The position numbers were made by a program, and so were the translations under genes. The notes under the pieces were generated by a model, which was not told the DNA's origin, did no database searches, and saw nothing but the letters and a program-made list of their open reading frames with translations. Below, one piece after another: positions 36,797-46,303 of a stretch of 64,000 bases of DNA. The first letter of the stretch is position 1; each line of letters starts with the position of its first letter. This DNA is from Streptomyces sp. NRRL S-37 (GTDB taxonomy: Bacteria > Actinomycetota > Actinomycetes > Streptomycetales > Streptomycetaceae): contig NZ_JOIZ01000005.1 in NCBI RefSeq assembly GCF_000721605.1, positions 310,001-374,000 of the forward strand, written 5' to 3'.

Positions 36797-38149
36797 TCAC
36801 CGCTCTCCGGACGAACGCGCCACCGGGGCACGCCGTCGCATCGTGTTCCATCTCCGGGGCCGCTGTGGACCCCCGCCCCGCTTTCTACCAAAGCGGGGTT
36901 GCCGCATGGCAAGCGCCATCCGTGCAGCGGGGTCCTCACGCGCGAAGGCGATCAGCAGCCCGATGGCGAACATGGTCGGCAGCAGGGCGGATCCCCCGTA
37001 GGAGAACAGCGGGAGCGGGACTCCGGCGATCGGCAGCAGACCGAGCACCGCACCGATGTTGATCACGGCCTGGGCCGTGATCCAGGTGGTCACGCCTCCC
37101 GCGGCATACCTGACGAAGGGGTCCTCCGTGCGTCCGGCCACGCGGATACCCGCATAGCCTAGAGCCGCGAACAGGGCGAGTACCGACAGCGTCCCCGCCA
37201 GACCCAGTTCCTCACCGGTGATGGCGAAGATGAAGTCCGTGTGTGCTTCGGGAAGTTGGCCCCATTTCTCCACACTTGCACCGAGCCCGGAACCGAAGAT
37301 CCCGCCGGAGGCGAGGGCGTAGATCCCGTGCACCGCCTGCCAGCAGTCGACCGGTCCCGTCTGGGGCTCGGTGGCGCCGAGGCAGGTGAGCCGGGCCATG
37401 CGGTTGGGGCTGGTGCGGATGAGGATCGCGCCGAGCAGCGCGGCGATCGACAGCACGCCGACGAAGAGCCGGGTCGGCGCCCCCGCCAGCCACAACAGGC
37501 CGAAAAGGATCGCCGTCAGGATGATCGCCGTGCCCATGTCGCCGCCGAGCATGATCAGCCCGAGCAGCATGAAGGCGGCCGGGACGAGCGGCACCAGCAT
37601 GTGCTTCCACTGGGACAGCAGCCGCTTGTCCTGCTTGCGGGCGAGCAGATCGGCGCCCCACAGCACCAGCGCGAGCTTGCCGAACTCGCTGGGCTGGATC
37701 TGGAAGGACCCGCCGAGGGCGATCCAGTTCTGGTTGCCGTTGACCGCGACCCCTACCCCCGGCACCTGCACCAGGGCCATCAGGACGACGGCGCCCGCGA
37801 GGATCGGGTAGGCCAGGGCCCGGTGCAGCCTCACCGGCATCCTGGAGGCCGCCAGCAGCAGGACGCAGCCGATCCCGGCGGCCAGCAACTGCTTGCGGAA
37901 GAAGTACGAGCCCGGCAGCGACATCTGCAGCGCCGTGATCTGGGAGGCCGAGTAGACCATCACCAGGCCCAGCACGGTGATCAGCGCGCTGCCGCCGAGG
38001 ATCAGGTAGTACGCGGTCAGCGGCCGGTCCCAGGCCCTGCGCGCCCGGGTGACCAGGGTGCGGACGGGGTTCTCGCGCGGGGGCCCGGGTACGACGGGTC
38101 CGCGCACGGCCCGCCGTACGGGCGGGCGGCCGGTACGGCTACCGGTCAT
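36797..38149 (-). CDS. ftsW: SEDS glycosyltransferase FtsW
   Basis: 450 residues with about ten membrane helices. It is the peptidoglycan polymerase of the divisome, working with the FtsI transpeptidase. SEDS blocks include GGDMGTAIILTAI, the long extracytoplasmic loop with the Trp-Gln-Ala-x-His segment, AITGEELGLAG and GVPLPLFSYGGSALL. The Arg-rich cytoplasmic tail (last ~40 residues) is not conserved. Starts at ATG 38149; 74 bases after murD. Confidence 0.96.
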   Translation of the reverse strand: MTGSRTGRPPVRRAVRGPVVPGPPRENPVRTLVTRARRAWDRPLTAYYLILGGSALITVLGLVMVYSASQITALQMSLPGSYFFRKQLLAAGIGCVLLLAASRMPVRLHRALAYPILAGAVVLMALVQVPGVGVAVNGNQNWIALGGSFQIQPSEFGKLALVLWGADLLARKQDKRLLSQWKHMLVPLVPAAFMLLGLIMLGGDMGTAIILTAILFGLLWLAGAPTRLFVGVLSIAALLGAILIRTSPNRMARLTCLGATEPQTGPVDCWQAVHGIYALASGGIFGSGLGASVEKWGQLPEAHTDFIFAITGEELGLAGTLSVLALFAALGYAGIRVAGRTEDPFVRYAAGGVTTWITAQAVINIGAVLGLLPIAGVPLPLFSYGGSALLPTMFAIGLLIAFAREDPAARMALAMRQPRFGRKRGGGPQRPRRWNTMRRRAPVARSSGER

Positions 38150-38223
38150 CCGGGCCTCCGCTGTACGCCGTCGACGGTCCCACGCGTCCCTCCCAAGGTC
38201 GCCCGGCGCCAGGCGGGCCGGGG

Positions 38224-39642
38224 TCAGGCGCCGAGCTCGCGCACCGCCTGTGCGAACGCGTCACCGCGCTTGTTGTAGTTGGTGAACATGTCCATCGAGG
38301 CGCAGGCCGGGGCCAGCAGCACCGTGTCGCCGGGCCGGGCGAGCCGCCGCGCCTCCTGGACGGCCCGGAGCATCGCCCCAGTGTCGGTCCGGTCGAGGTC
38401 GACGACGGGTACTTCCGGGGCGTGTCGCGCGAGGGCTTCGCGGATCAGGGCGCGGTCCCGGCCGATCAGCACGGCACCGCGCAGCCGCTTCGCCGCGCCG
38501 GCGACCAGTTCGTCGAAGGTGGCGCCCTTGGCGAGCCCGCCGGCGATCCACACGATCGACTCGTAGGCCGCCAACGAGGCTTCGGCGGCATGCGTGTTGG
38601 TGGCCTTGGAGTCGTCGATGTACGCGACCCCGTCCACGTCGGCGACATGCGCGATGCGGTGGGCGTCCGGGGTGAAGGCCCGCAGGCCGTCCCGTACGGC
38701 GCTCGCGGGCACCCCGTAGGCCCGCGCGAGGGCCGCCGCGGCAAGGGCGTTGGCGATGTTGTGCGGGGCGGGCGGGGTGACGTCGGAGACCTCGGCGAGC
38801 TCCTGGGCGTTCCGCTGCCGGTTCTCGACGAAGGCGCGGTCGACCAGGATGCCCTCCACGACGCCGAGTTGGGAGGGGCCGGGCGTACCGAGGGTGAAGC
38901 CGACGGCGCGGCAGCCCTCCTCGACGTCGGCCTCGCGGACCAGGTCCTCGGTGGCCTTGTCGGCCACGTTGTAGACGCAGGCGACGCGGTTGCCCTCGTA
39001 GACGCGGCCCTTGTCCCTGGCGTACGCCTCCATGGAGCCGTGCCAGTCGAGGTGGTCCGGGGCGAGGTTGAGCACGGCCGCCGAGTGGGCGCGCAGGGAG
39101 GGCGCCCAGTGGAGCTGGTAGCTGGACAGCTCCACGGCGAGCACGTCGTACTCCTCCTCGCCGAGCACGGCGTCCAGGAGGGAGACGCCGATGTTGCCGA
39201 CGGCGGCGGTGCGCAGGCCCGCCGCCCTCAGGATGGAGGCGAGCATCTGGACGGTCGTGGTCTTGCCGTTGGTGCCGGTGACCGCGAGCCAGTCGGCCGC
39301 GCCGGGCTTCCTGAGCCGCCAGGCGAGTTCGACGTCGCCCCACACCGGCACCCCGGCCGCGTCCGCCGCCGCGAACAGCGGCTTGTCCGGCTTCCAGCCG
39401 GGGGCCGTGACGATCAGCTCGGTGCCTTCCGGCAGGGTCGCCCCGTCACCGAGGCGCACGGTGACGCCGAGCGCCTCCAGTCCGGCGGCCTGCTCACGCG
39501 CGCGCGGATCGTCCCCGTCGTTGACGACGGTGACCTTCGCGCCGAGCCCGTGCAGCACCTTGGCCGCCGGGACGCCGGAGACGCCGAGTCCGGCGACGGT
39601 GACGTTCTTCCCCTGCCAGTCGGTCACTTGTCCGCTGCCCAT
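38224..39642 (-). CDS. murD: UDP-MurNAc-L-alanine:D-glutamate ligase MurD
   Basis: 472 residues. It adds D-Glu to UDP-MurNAc-L-Ala in the cytoplasm. The ATP loop VTGTNGKTTT, the ELSSYQL block and NLAPDHLDWHGSMEAY are typical of MurD, as is the C-terminal KATNTHAAEASL stretch. Starts at ATG 39642, overlapping the 3' end of mraY by 19 bases, which implies coupling. Confidence 0.96.
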   Translation of the reverse strand: MGSGQVTDWQGKNVTVAGLGVSGVPAAKVLHGLGAKVTVVNDGDDPRAREQAAGLEALGVTVRLGDGATLPEGTELIVTAPGWKPDKPLFAAADAAGVPVWGDVELAWRLRKPGAADWLAVTGTNGKTTTVQMLASILRAAGLRTAAVGNIGVSLLDAVLGEEEYDVLAVELSSYQLHWAPSLRAHSAAVLNLAPDHLDWHGSMEAYARDKGRVYEGNRVACVYNVADKATEDLVREADVEEGCRAVGFTLGTPGPSQLGVVEGILVDRAFVENRQRNAQELAEVSDVTPPAPHNIANALAAAALARAYGVPASAVRDGLRAFTPDAHRIAHVADVDGVAYIDDSKATNTHAAEASLAAYESIVWIAGGLAKGATFDELVAGAAKRLRGAVLIGRDRALIREALARHAPEVPVVDLDRTDTGAMLRAVQEARRLARPGDTVLLAPACASMDMFTNYNKRGDAFAQAVRELGA

Positions 39643-40697
39643 CCCGCGTAGAAGAGGCCCAGTCCGACGATCACACAGATGCCCTGGATGATCCAGAAGC
39701 GGACCACCACAAGGACTTCGGACCAGCCCTTGAGTTCGAAGTGATGCTGGAGCGGTGCCATCCGGAAGACCCGCTTCCCGGTGAGCTTGAACGAGCCGAC
39801 CTGGATGACCACCGACATGGTGATGAGGACGAACAGACCGCCCAGGATGGCCAGCAGCAGCTCGGTGCGGGAGCAGATCGCGAGACCCGCGAGCACACCG
39901 CCGAGCGCCAGCGAACCGGTGTCACCCATGAAGATCTTGGCCGGAGAGGTGTTCCACCACAGGAAGCCCAGGCAGGAACCCATCAGCGCGGAGGCGACGA
40001 CCGCGAGGTCCAGCGGGTCGCGCACCTCGTAGCAGGCGCCCGGGTTGGTCAGCGTCTCGCCGTTGGCGCAGGACTCCTGGAACTGCCAGACGCCGATGAA
40101 GGTGTAGGCGCCGAAGACGAGCACGGAGGCGCCGGTGGCGAGGCCGTCCAGACCGTCGGTCAGGTTCACGCCGTTCGACATCGCGAGGATCATGAACAGC
40201 GCCCAGACGACGAACAGCACCGGGCCGATGGTCCAGCCGAAGTCCGTGATGAACGACAGCTTCGTGGAGGCCGGGGTCTGTCCGCGGGAGTCCGCGAACT
40301 GCAGCGAGAGCACCGCAAAGGCGATACCGACGATGAGCTGGCCGGCCATCTTCGCCTTGGCCCGCAGACCCAGCGAACGCCGCTTGACGATCTTGATGTA
40401 GTCGTCCAGGAAGCCGACCAGGCCCATGCCGACCATCAGGCCCAGCACCAGCACGCCCGAGTACCTCGGGGGCTCGCCGCTGATCACCTTGCTGAGGAAG
40501 TACGCGGCGACCGTCGACAGGATGAAGGCGATACCGCCCATCGTCGGCGTACCGCGCTTGCTGGCGTGCTCGCGCGGGCCGTCGTCACGGATGTACTGCC
40601 CGTACCCCTTGCGCGCGAGCAGCTTGATCAGCAGCGGGGTGCCGATCAGCGTCAGGAAGAGGCCAATGACTCCTGCGAACAGGATCTGATTCATCAT
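39624..40697 (-). CDS. mraY: Phospho-MurNAc-pentapeptide transferase MraY
   Basis: 357 residues, ten membrane helices. It transfers phospho-MurNAc-pentapeptide to undecaprenyl phosphate, giving lipid I. Catalytic blocks are NLTDGLDGLATG (Asp pair), FMGDTGSLALG and the cytoplasmic HHFELKGWSE loop. The start codons ATG 40697 and ATG 40694 are adjacent; the first overlaps the murF stop (ATGA). Confidence 0.97.
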   Translation of the reverse strand: MMNQILFAGVIGLFLTLIGTPLLIKLLARKGYGQYIRDDGPREHASKRGTPTMGGIAFILSTVAAYFLSKVISGEPPRYSGVLVLGLMVGMGLVGFLDDYIKIVKRRSLGLRAKAKMAGQLIVGIAFAVLSLQFADSRGQTPASTKLSFITDFGWTIGPVLFVVWALFMILAMSNGVNLTDGLDGLATGASVLVFGAYTFIGVWQFQESCANGETLTNPGACYEVRDPLDLAVVASALMGSCLGFLWWNTSPAKIFMGDTGSLALGGVLAGLAICSRTELLLAILGGLFVLITMSVVIQVGSFKLTGKRVFRMAPLQHHFELKGWSEVLVVVRFWIIQGICVIVGLGLFYAGWAADK

Positions 40698-42109
40698 CGG
40701 GCGGAGACCTCACCCTCGGCACCGGTCTCGAGCAGCGCCTGCGCCACGCTCTCGAGCCCGACCGAACGGGACGCCTTCACGAGTACGACATCCCCCGGGC
40801 GCAATTCGCTGCGCAACAGGTCGACCGCCGCCTGTGCGTCGGACACGTGCACCGACTCCTCACCCCACGAACCCTCGTTATATGCGCCCAGTTGCAGCCA
40901 GGCGGCTTCCCTGCCCCCGACTGCGACGAGCTTGCTGACGTTGAGCCGGACGGCGAGCCGTCCGACCGCGTCGTGCTCGGCGAGCGCCTCGTCCCCGAGC
41001 TCGGCCATCTTGCCGAGCACCGCCCACGTACGGCGTCCCTTGCCCATGGCCGCCAGCGCGCGCAGCGCTGCCTTCATGGACTCGGGGTTCGCGTTGTAGG
41101 CGTCGTTGACGACCGTCACGCCGTCCGGGCGCTCGGTGACCTCCATCCGCCAGCGGGAGAGGGAGCCCGCCTCGGAGAGCGCGGTGGCGATCTCGTCTGC
41201 GGACATGCCCAACTCGTGGGCGACGGCGGCCGCGGCGAGCGCGTTCGACACGTGATGCTCACCGTACAGGCGCATGGTCACATCGGATGCACCGGAGGGT
41301 GTGTGAAGCCTGAAGGAAGGCTGTCCGTTGTCCGTGAGTCGCACGTTCTCGGCCCGAACGTCCGCTTCGTCGGACTCTCCGAAAAGGATCACCTTCGCCT
41401 TCGTACGGGAGGCCATGGCCCGTACGAGGGGGTCGTCCGCGTTGAGGATCGCGGCGCCGCCCTCCTCGGCCGGGGGCAGGGCCTCCACCAACTCGCCCTT
41501 GGCCTCGGCGATCTGCTCCCGGCCGCCGAACTCGCCGATGTGGGCGGAACCGACGTTCAGGACCAGTCCGACCTTCGGGGGCGTCAGACCGGTGAGGTAC
41601 CGGATGTGGCCGATTCCGCGCGCTCCCATCTCCAGCACGAGGAACTTCGTCTCCTCGGTGGCGGTGAGCGCGGTGAGCGGCAGGCCGATCTCGTTGTTGA
41701 GCGAGCCGGGGGTGAAGACGGTCGGCGCCTTGCGCCGCAGGACCTGGGCGATGAGGTCCTTGGTGCTGGTCTTGCCGGCCGAGCCGGTGAGCGCGACGAG
41801 GGTGGTGCCGAGCCGGCCGACGACGTGCCGGGCGAGGGCGCCGAGGGCCGCCTGGACGTCCGCCACGACGATCGCGGGGACCCCGACGGGCCGGGAGGCG
41901 AGCACGGCGGCCGCGCCCGCCTCGACGACCTGCGCCGCGAAGTCGTGGCCGTCCACGCGCTCGCCGGCGAAGGCGACGAACAGGCTGCCCGGACCCGCCT
42001 CCCGCGAGTCCCTGACGACCGGTCCGGTGACCCGGACGGAGGAGTCCGGTATGTCGTGCGTCTGCCCGCCGACGACTTCTGCGATCTCGGCGAGGGAGAG
42101 GGCGATCAC
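40694..42109 (-). CDS. murF: UDP-MurNAc-tripeptide:D-Ala-D-Ala ligase MurF
   Basis: 471 residues. It completes the pentapeptide by adding D-Ala-D-Ala. The ATP loop LTGSAGKTSTKDL, the EMGARGIGHI block and NDAYNANPESM (ribose/Mur-ligase C domain) identify MurF rather than MurE. Starts at GTG 42109, four bases after the murE stop, with a weak ribosome site, so reinitiation after murE is likely. Confidence 0.96.
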   Translation of the reverse strand: MIALSLAEIAEVVGGQTHDIPDSSVRVTGPVVRDSREAGPGSLFVAFAGERVDGHDFAAQVVEAGAAAVLASRPVGVPAIVVADVQAALGALARHVVGRLGTTLVALTGSAGKTSTKDLIAQVLRRKAPTVFTPGSLNNEIGLPLTALTATEETKFLVLEMGARGIGHIRYLTGLTPPKVGLVLNVGSAHIGEFGGREQIAEAKGELVEALPPAEEGGAAILNADDPLVRAMASRTKAKVILFGESDEADVRAENVRLTDNGQPSFRLHTPSGASDVTMRLYGEHHVSNALAAAAVAHELGMSADEIATALSEAGSLSRWRMEVTERPDGVTVVNDAYNANPESMKAALRALAAMGKGRRTWAVLGKMAELGDEALAEHDAVGRLAVRLNVSKLVAVGGREAAWLQLGAYNEGSWGEESVHVSDAQAAVDLLRSELRPGDVVLVKASRSVGLESVAQALLETGAEGEVSAR

Positions 42110-42113
42110 AAGT

Positions 42114-43769
42114 TCATCCCTGGGTTTTCTTGATGGCTTCCCGAAGCACCTGGCGGTCGTCGAAGGGACGCACCACCCCGGCGATGTCCTGCCCCTGCTC
42201 GTGGCCCTTGCCCGCGACCAGCACGGTGTCGCCGGGTTCGGCCCGTGCGACGGCGGCGGCGATCGCGGCGGCCCGGTCCTCGAAGACCTGCACCTCGCCG
42301 CGCTCGTGGGCGGGCACGGAGGCCGCACCCCGGAGCATGGCGGCGAGGATCGCGAGGGGGTCCTCGGAGCGGGGGTTGTCGGAGGTCAGTACGGCGGTGT
42401 CGGCGAGCCGCGCGGCGGCGGCGCCCATGGGCTCCCGCTTGGTCCGGTCGCGGTCGCCGCCGCAGCCGAGCACGACGTGCACCCGGCCCTCGGTGACCTT
42501 GCGCAGGGCGCGCAACACCGATTCCACGGCGTCGGTCTTGTGGGCGTAGTCCACCACCGCGAGGTACGGCTGTCCGGCGTCCACGCGCTCCAGCCGGCCC
42601 GGCACGCCCGGTACGGCGGCGACGCCGTCGGCGGCGGCCTGCGGGTCGAGTCCGGCGACGGCGAGGGCGACGATCGCGGCGAGGGTGTTCGCCACGTTGA
42701 ACGGGCCCGGCAGCGGCGAGCGGGCGGTGATCCGCTCGTCCCCGGGGCCGGCCACGGTGAACGTCGAGTCCATCGGGCCGACCTCGACGTCCTCGGCGCG
42801 CCAGTCGGCGTCGGGGTGGCCCTCGGCGGAGTAGGTGACGACCGGGACGCCGGCCTCCTTGGCGAGGCGGCGGCCGTACTCGTCGTCCACGTTGACCACG
42901 CCGAGCCGGCTGCGCTCCGGCGTGAACAGCTGCGCCTTGGCCCGGAAGTAGTCCTCCATGTCGGAGTGGAACTCCATGTGTTCCGGGCTGAGGTTGGTGA
43001 AGACGGCGATGTCGAAGACGCAGCCGTCGACCCGGCCGAGGACCAGGGCGTGGCTGGAGACCTCCATGGCGACCGCGTCGGTGCCGCGCTCGCGCATGAC
43101 GGCGAACAGGGCCTGGAGGTCGGTGGCCTCGGGCGTGGTGCGCTCGGACTTGATGCGCTCGTCGCCGATGCGCATCTCGACCGTGCCGATGAGCCCCGTG
43201 CGGTGGGCCGTTTTCAGGCCACCCTCGACCAGGTAGGCGGTGGTGGTCTTGCCCGAGGTGCCGGTGATGCCGATCTGGAGCAGCTCGCGGCCCGGACGGC
43301 CGTAGATGGTGGCCGCCAGCTCGCCCATCCGCGCGCGCGGGTCGTCGACCACCAGCGCCGGCAGTCCGGCCGCGGCGGCGCGCTCGGCGCCGGACGGGTC
43401 GGTCAGCACGGCGACCGCGCCGAGGCCGGCGGCCTGGGTGACGAAGTCGGCGCCGTGGACGCGGGCGCCCGGGAGGGCGGCGTACAGGTCGCCGGGGCGG
43501 ACGGCGCGCGAGTCATGGGTGATGCCCGTGACGTCGGCGGCCCGTTCCGGCACGGGGGCACCCAGCTGACCGGCGAGTTCCGCGAGGGGTGTGGCGGAGA
43601 CCTGAACCGGACGGGGCGGTCCCGGATATGTCACGGGGTGGCCCTTCTGGGCGGTTTGGGACTGATCGGCGTGTGGCACGGCGGTGAGCGTACCCGGCGC
43701 ACCGGTGGGGGGGCCAAGTGAGGGGCCGGAGGCGTCCTGGTTCCCGGGGTCGGGGGTGATCGTCGTCAC
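42114..43769 (-). CDS. murE: UDP-MurNAc-dipeptide:diaminopimelate ligase MurE
   Basis: 551 residues. It adds diaminopimelate to UDP-MurNAc-L-Ala-D-Glu. The ATP loop is ITGTSGKTTTAYL, and the substrate-selecting motif is DNPR (in TSDNPRSEDP), as in diaminopimelate-adding enzymes; this fits the LL-Dap wall of Streptomyces. The first ~45 residues (Pro/Gly/Thr-rich) are not part of the fold. GTG 43769 is used here, but GTG 43634, with AAGGG upstream, would remove that extension and is a real alternative. Confidence 0.95.
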   Translation of the reverse strand: MTTITPDPGNQDASGPSLGPPTGAPGTLTAVPHADQSQTAQKGHPVTYPGPPRPVQVSATPLAELAGQLGAPVPERAADVTGITHDSRAVRPGDLYAALPGARVHGADFVTQAAGLGAVAVLTDPSGAERAAAAGLPALVVDDPRARMGELAATIYGRPGRELLQIGITGTSGKTTTAYLVEGGLKTAHRTGLIGTVEMRIGDERIKSERTTPEATDLQALFAVMRERGTDAVAMEVSSHALVLGRVDGCVFDIAVFTNLSPEHMEFHSDMEDYFRAKAQLFTPERSRLGVVNVDDEYGRRLAKEAGVPVVTYSAEGHPDADWRAEDVEVGPMDSTFTVAGPGDERITARSPLPGPFNVANTLAAIVALAVAGLDPQAAADGVAAVPGVPGRLERVDAGQPYLAVVDYAHKTDAVESVLRALRKVTEGRVHVVLGCGGDRDRTKREPMGAAAARLADTAVLTSDNPRSEDPLAILAAMLRGAASVPAHERGEVQVFEDRAAAIAAAVARAEPGDTVLVAGKGHEQGQDIAGVVRPFDDRQVLREAIKKTQG

Positions 43770-43804
43770 GGGGTGGTTCCTGGTGGCTCGGTGCTCGGTT
43801 CGGG

Positions 43805-45772
43805 TCAGGGTGTGAAGGTGACCGGGAGGTCGGCGGGGTCGGCGCCGGTCGGCGGCACCTGCAGGGTCTTCAGGGCGAACTCCATGACCTGCTTGTACAC
43901 GGGTCCGCAGATCTGGCCGCCGAAGTAGCTGCCCTCGGTGGCGTTCTGGATGGCGCAGTAGACGGTGATCCTGGGCTTGTCGGCGGGGGCGAAGCCGGCG
44001 AAGGACGAGGTGTAGCCGTGGTATCTGCCGGTGGCCGGATCCACGCGGTTCGCCGTACCCGTCTTCCCCGCGACCCGGTAGCCCGGGATGCGTGCCTTGG
44101 TGCCGGTGCCCTCCTCGTCGTCGACGACCGACTCCAGCATCCGGGCGAGCGTCTTCGCCGTCTTCTCGCTGACGACCCTGGTCCTCTCGGGCTCCGGGGC
44201 GGGGGTGAAGCGTCCGTCGGGGCCCGTGGAGCCGCGCACGAGGGTGGGTTCGACACGGACGCCGCCGTTGGCGATGGTCGAGTAGATGGACGCGGCCTGC
44301 ATGGCGTTCACGGAGACGCCCTGGCCGAAAGGAATCGTGTACTGCTGCGAGGTGGACCACGCGTCCGGCGGGGCGAGGATGCCCTTGGTCTCGCCGGGGA
44401 AGCCGAGCCCGCTGTGGCCGCCGAGGCCGAACTTGCGCAGGTACTCGTAGAGGACCTTGTTGGCCTGGGCCTGGGTCCTGCCGAGCTGGCCGGTGGCGAG
44501 GATGGTGCCGATGTTGCTGGACTTGGCGAGGACGCCGTTGAGCGTCAGGTACCAGGTCGGGTGGTCGATGTCGTCCTTGAAGAGCCGGTCGCCGCGGTGC
44601 AGCCGGTTGGGCACGACGACGTGGGTGCCGGGGGTGGCGGCGTTCTCCTCGAGGACCGCCGCCATGGAGAGCACCTTGGCGGTGGAGCCGGGTTCGAAGG
44701 CGTCCTGGACGGCCGCGTTGCCGAGGGCGTCCGGGTCGGCCTCGGAGAGGTCGTTGGGGTCGAAGCCGGGCGCGTTGGCCATCGCGAGGACCTCGCCGGT
44801 GCGGGTGTCCTGGACGATGACGTAGCCGCGGTCGGCCGCGGACTTCCTCACCTGCTCGCTGATGGCGTTCTGCGCGGCCCACTGGATGTCGCGGTCGATG
44901 GTGAGCTCGACGTCGTCGCCGGGCACCGCCGGGGTCTCGGTGGAGCCCGCGGTCGGGACGAGACGGCCGCCGGACTGGGCGTAGCGGATCTTGCCGTCCT
45001 CGCCGGCCAGCCGCTCGTCCAGCTGGAGCTCGATGCCGCCGCCGCCCTTGCCCTCGGCGTTGACCCAGCCCAGTATCCCGGCGGCGAGTTCCTTGTTGGG
45101 GTACACCCGCTTGCTGGTGGGCACGGAGAAGACGCCGGCCAGGACGTTGACGGTGGACTCGTCGGTCTCGGCCTTCTTGGCGAGCGCGGCCTTCAGGTCC
45201 TTGATCTGCTTCCAGGTCTGCGGGGTCTGGCGGCCGGCCAGCCTGACGTAGCGCAGGGCCTTGTTCTCCGGGCGCAGCTTCCCGACCAGCTCGTCCTGGT
45301 CCTGGCCGAGGATCGGGGCGAGGAGGGCGGCGGCCTGCTCGGGACCGTCGGTGATCTCCAGCTCGTCCGGGGCGAACATCGTGGGGTCGGCGGTGATGTC
45401 GTAGGCGTCCTCGGTGGTCGCCAGGGCCACGCCGTGGCGGTCGGTGATCCCGCCGCGCTCGGCGTCCAGCACCTGGCCGACGTAGCGGTTGCGGTCGGCC
45501 TTGGCGGCGTAGGTGCTCGCGTCGACGGCCTGCACCTGGAACAGGCGTACGACGAAGGCGAGCAGCACCAGGGTCAGGGCGACGCCGATCAGGCGCAGCC
45601 GGGGGCGGGGGCTGCCCAGCCGGATGGACTTCGGGGGCGCGGGGCGGGGGCCCGAAGGCCTGCGGGCCGGGCGGGCGCCGGGGCCCGGGCGCTGTCCGGC
45701 GGCCGGGCGGGCGGGCCTGGCGGGGCCGGGGACCCGGCGGCGGGGCGGTTCCCTGTCGGACACTTCCGTCAC
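43805..45772 (-). CDS. ftsI: Division transpeptidase FtsI (PBP3-type class B)
   Basis: 655 residues. Pro/Arg-rich cytoplasmic tail (1-58), one membrane helix (60-80), the PBP dimerisation domain, then the transpeptidase domain with S363-T-A-K366, S418-S-N420 and K570-T-G-T. It cross-links septal peptidoglycan with FtsW and is a beta-lactam target. No PASTA domains. Its GTG overlaps the ftsL stop (GTGA). Confidence 0.96.
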   Translation of the reverse strand: MTEVSDREPPRRRVPGPARPARPAAGQRPGPGARPARRPSGPRPAPPKSIRLGSPRPRLRLIGVALTLVLLAFVVRLFQVQAVDASTYAAKADRNRYVGQVLDAERGGITDRHGVALATTEDAYDITADPTMFAPDELEITDGPEQAAALLAPILGQDQDELVGKLRPENKALRYVRLAGRQTPQTWKQIKDLKAALAKKAETDESTVNVLAGVFSVPTSKRVYPNKELAAGILGWVNAEGKGGGGIELQLDERLAGEDGKIRYAQSGGRLVPTAGSTETPAVPGDDVELTIDRDIQWAAQNAISEQVRKSAADRGYVIVQDTRTGEVLAMANAPGFDPNDLSEADPDALGNAAVQDAFEPGSTAKVLSMAAVLEENAATPGTHVVVPNRLHRGDRLFKDDIDHPTWYLTLNGVLAKSSNIGTILATGQLGRTQAQANKVLYEYLRKFGLGGHSGLGFPGETKGILAPPDAWSTSQQYTIPFGQGVSVNAMQAASIYSTIANGGVRVEPTLVRGSTGPDGRFTPAPEPERTRVVSEKTAKTLARMLESVVDDEEGTGTKARIPGYRVAGKTGTANRVDPATGRYHGYTSSFAGFAPADKPRITVYCAIQNATEGSYFGGQICGPVYKQVMEFALKTLQVPPTGADPADLPVTFTP

Positions 45773-46212
45773 CTGCCGGGGGTCGATGAGGAGGGCGTGG
45801 AGGCGGTGGGCGCCTCGGGCGCGAGGGGGGCGGGGGCGGCACCGGGTACGCCCTTGACCTTGCCGTCGGGGCCGAGGAAGGCGGGGTCGCCGCCGGGCAC
45901 CATGCCGAGTTCGCGGGCGCGGCGCTGGAGGGCGTCGGGGGCGGAGTAGGCGTCGATGTCCCGCTGCAGGGCCTGTTCCTCGTCGGTGAGGTTCTTGGTC
46001 TCCCGCTGGAGGTCGTCGAGCTGGAACGCACCCTCGCTGAGGGCGGAGTTCAGCACCAGGAGGCCGATCAGGCCGCCGCCGAGGAGGGTGACGACGAGGA
46101 GGACGAAGGGGGTGCGCGCCGCCTGGGCGCGCCCGGTGGGCAGGAGATGCGTGAGCCGGGCCGCCCGCCCCTTCAGCTCGGGCCGCCCCTTCAGTTCGGG
46201 TTTCCTACTCAC
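45769..46212 (-). CDS. ftsL: FtsL-like septum formation protein
   Basis: 147 residues. Basic cytoplasmic N-terminus with two tandem Pro-Glu-Leu-Lys-Gly-Arg units (about 5-16), one membrane helix (about 35-56), then a short coiled-coil (LDDLQRETKNLTDEEQALQRD) and a Pro/Ala/Ser-rich tail. Position between rsmH and ftsI, and this bitopic coiled-coil layout, identify it as FtsL. Starts at GTG 46212 after GGGGAGC. Confidence 0.9.
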   Translation of the reverse strand: MSRKPELKGRPELKGRAARLTHLLPTGRAQAARTPFVLLVVTLLGGGLIGLLVLNSALSEGAFQLDDLQRETKNLTDEEQALQRDIDAYSAPDALQRRARELGMVPGGDPAFLGPDGKVKGVPGAAPAPLAPEAPTASTPSSSTPGR

Positions 46213-46303
46213 TCACGCTCCCCTGAGTTCGCTTTCCCCACCCGTCCGCCCGGCCGCCCGTCACCCGCCTCGTGCGCCGTACGTGCCGCACACCGTCCGT
46301 GTC

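Noticed and set aside
42114..46031. Continuous frame joining murE to sequence antisense-free of stops through ftsI
   Set aside because: It is a shadow frame over ftsI. MurE homology begins near 43630, and a GTG at 43769 is sufficient, so there is no ftsI-murE fusion.
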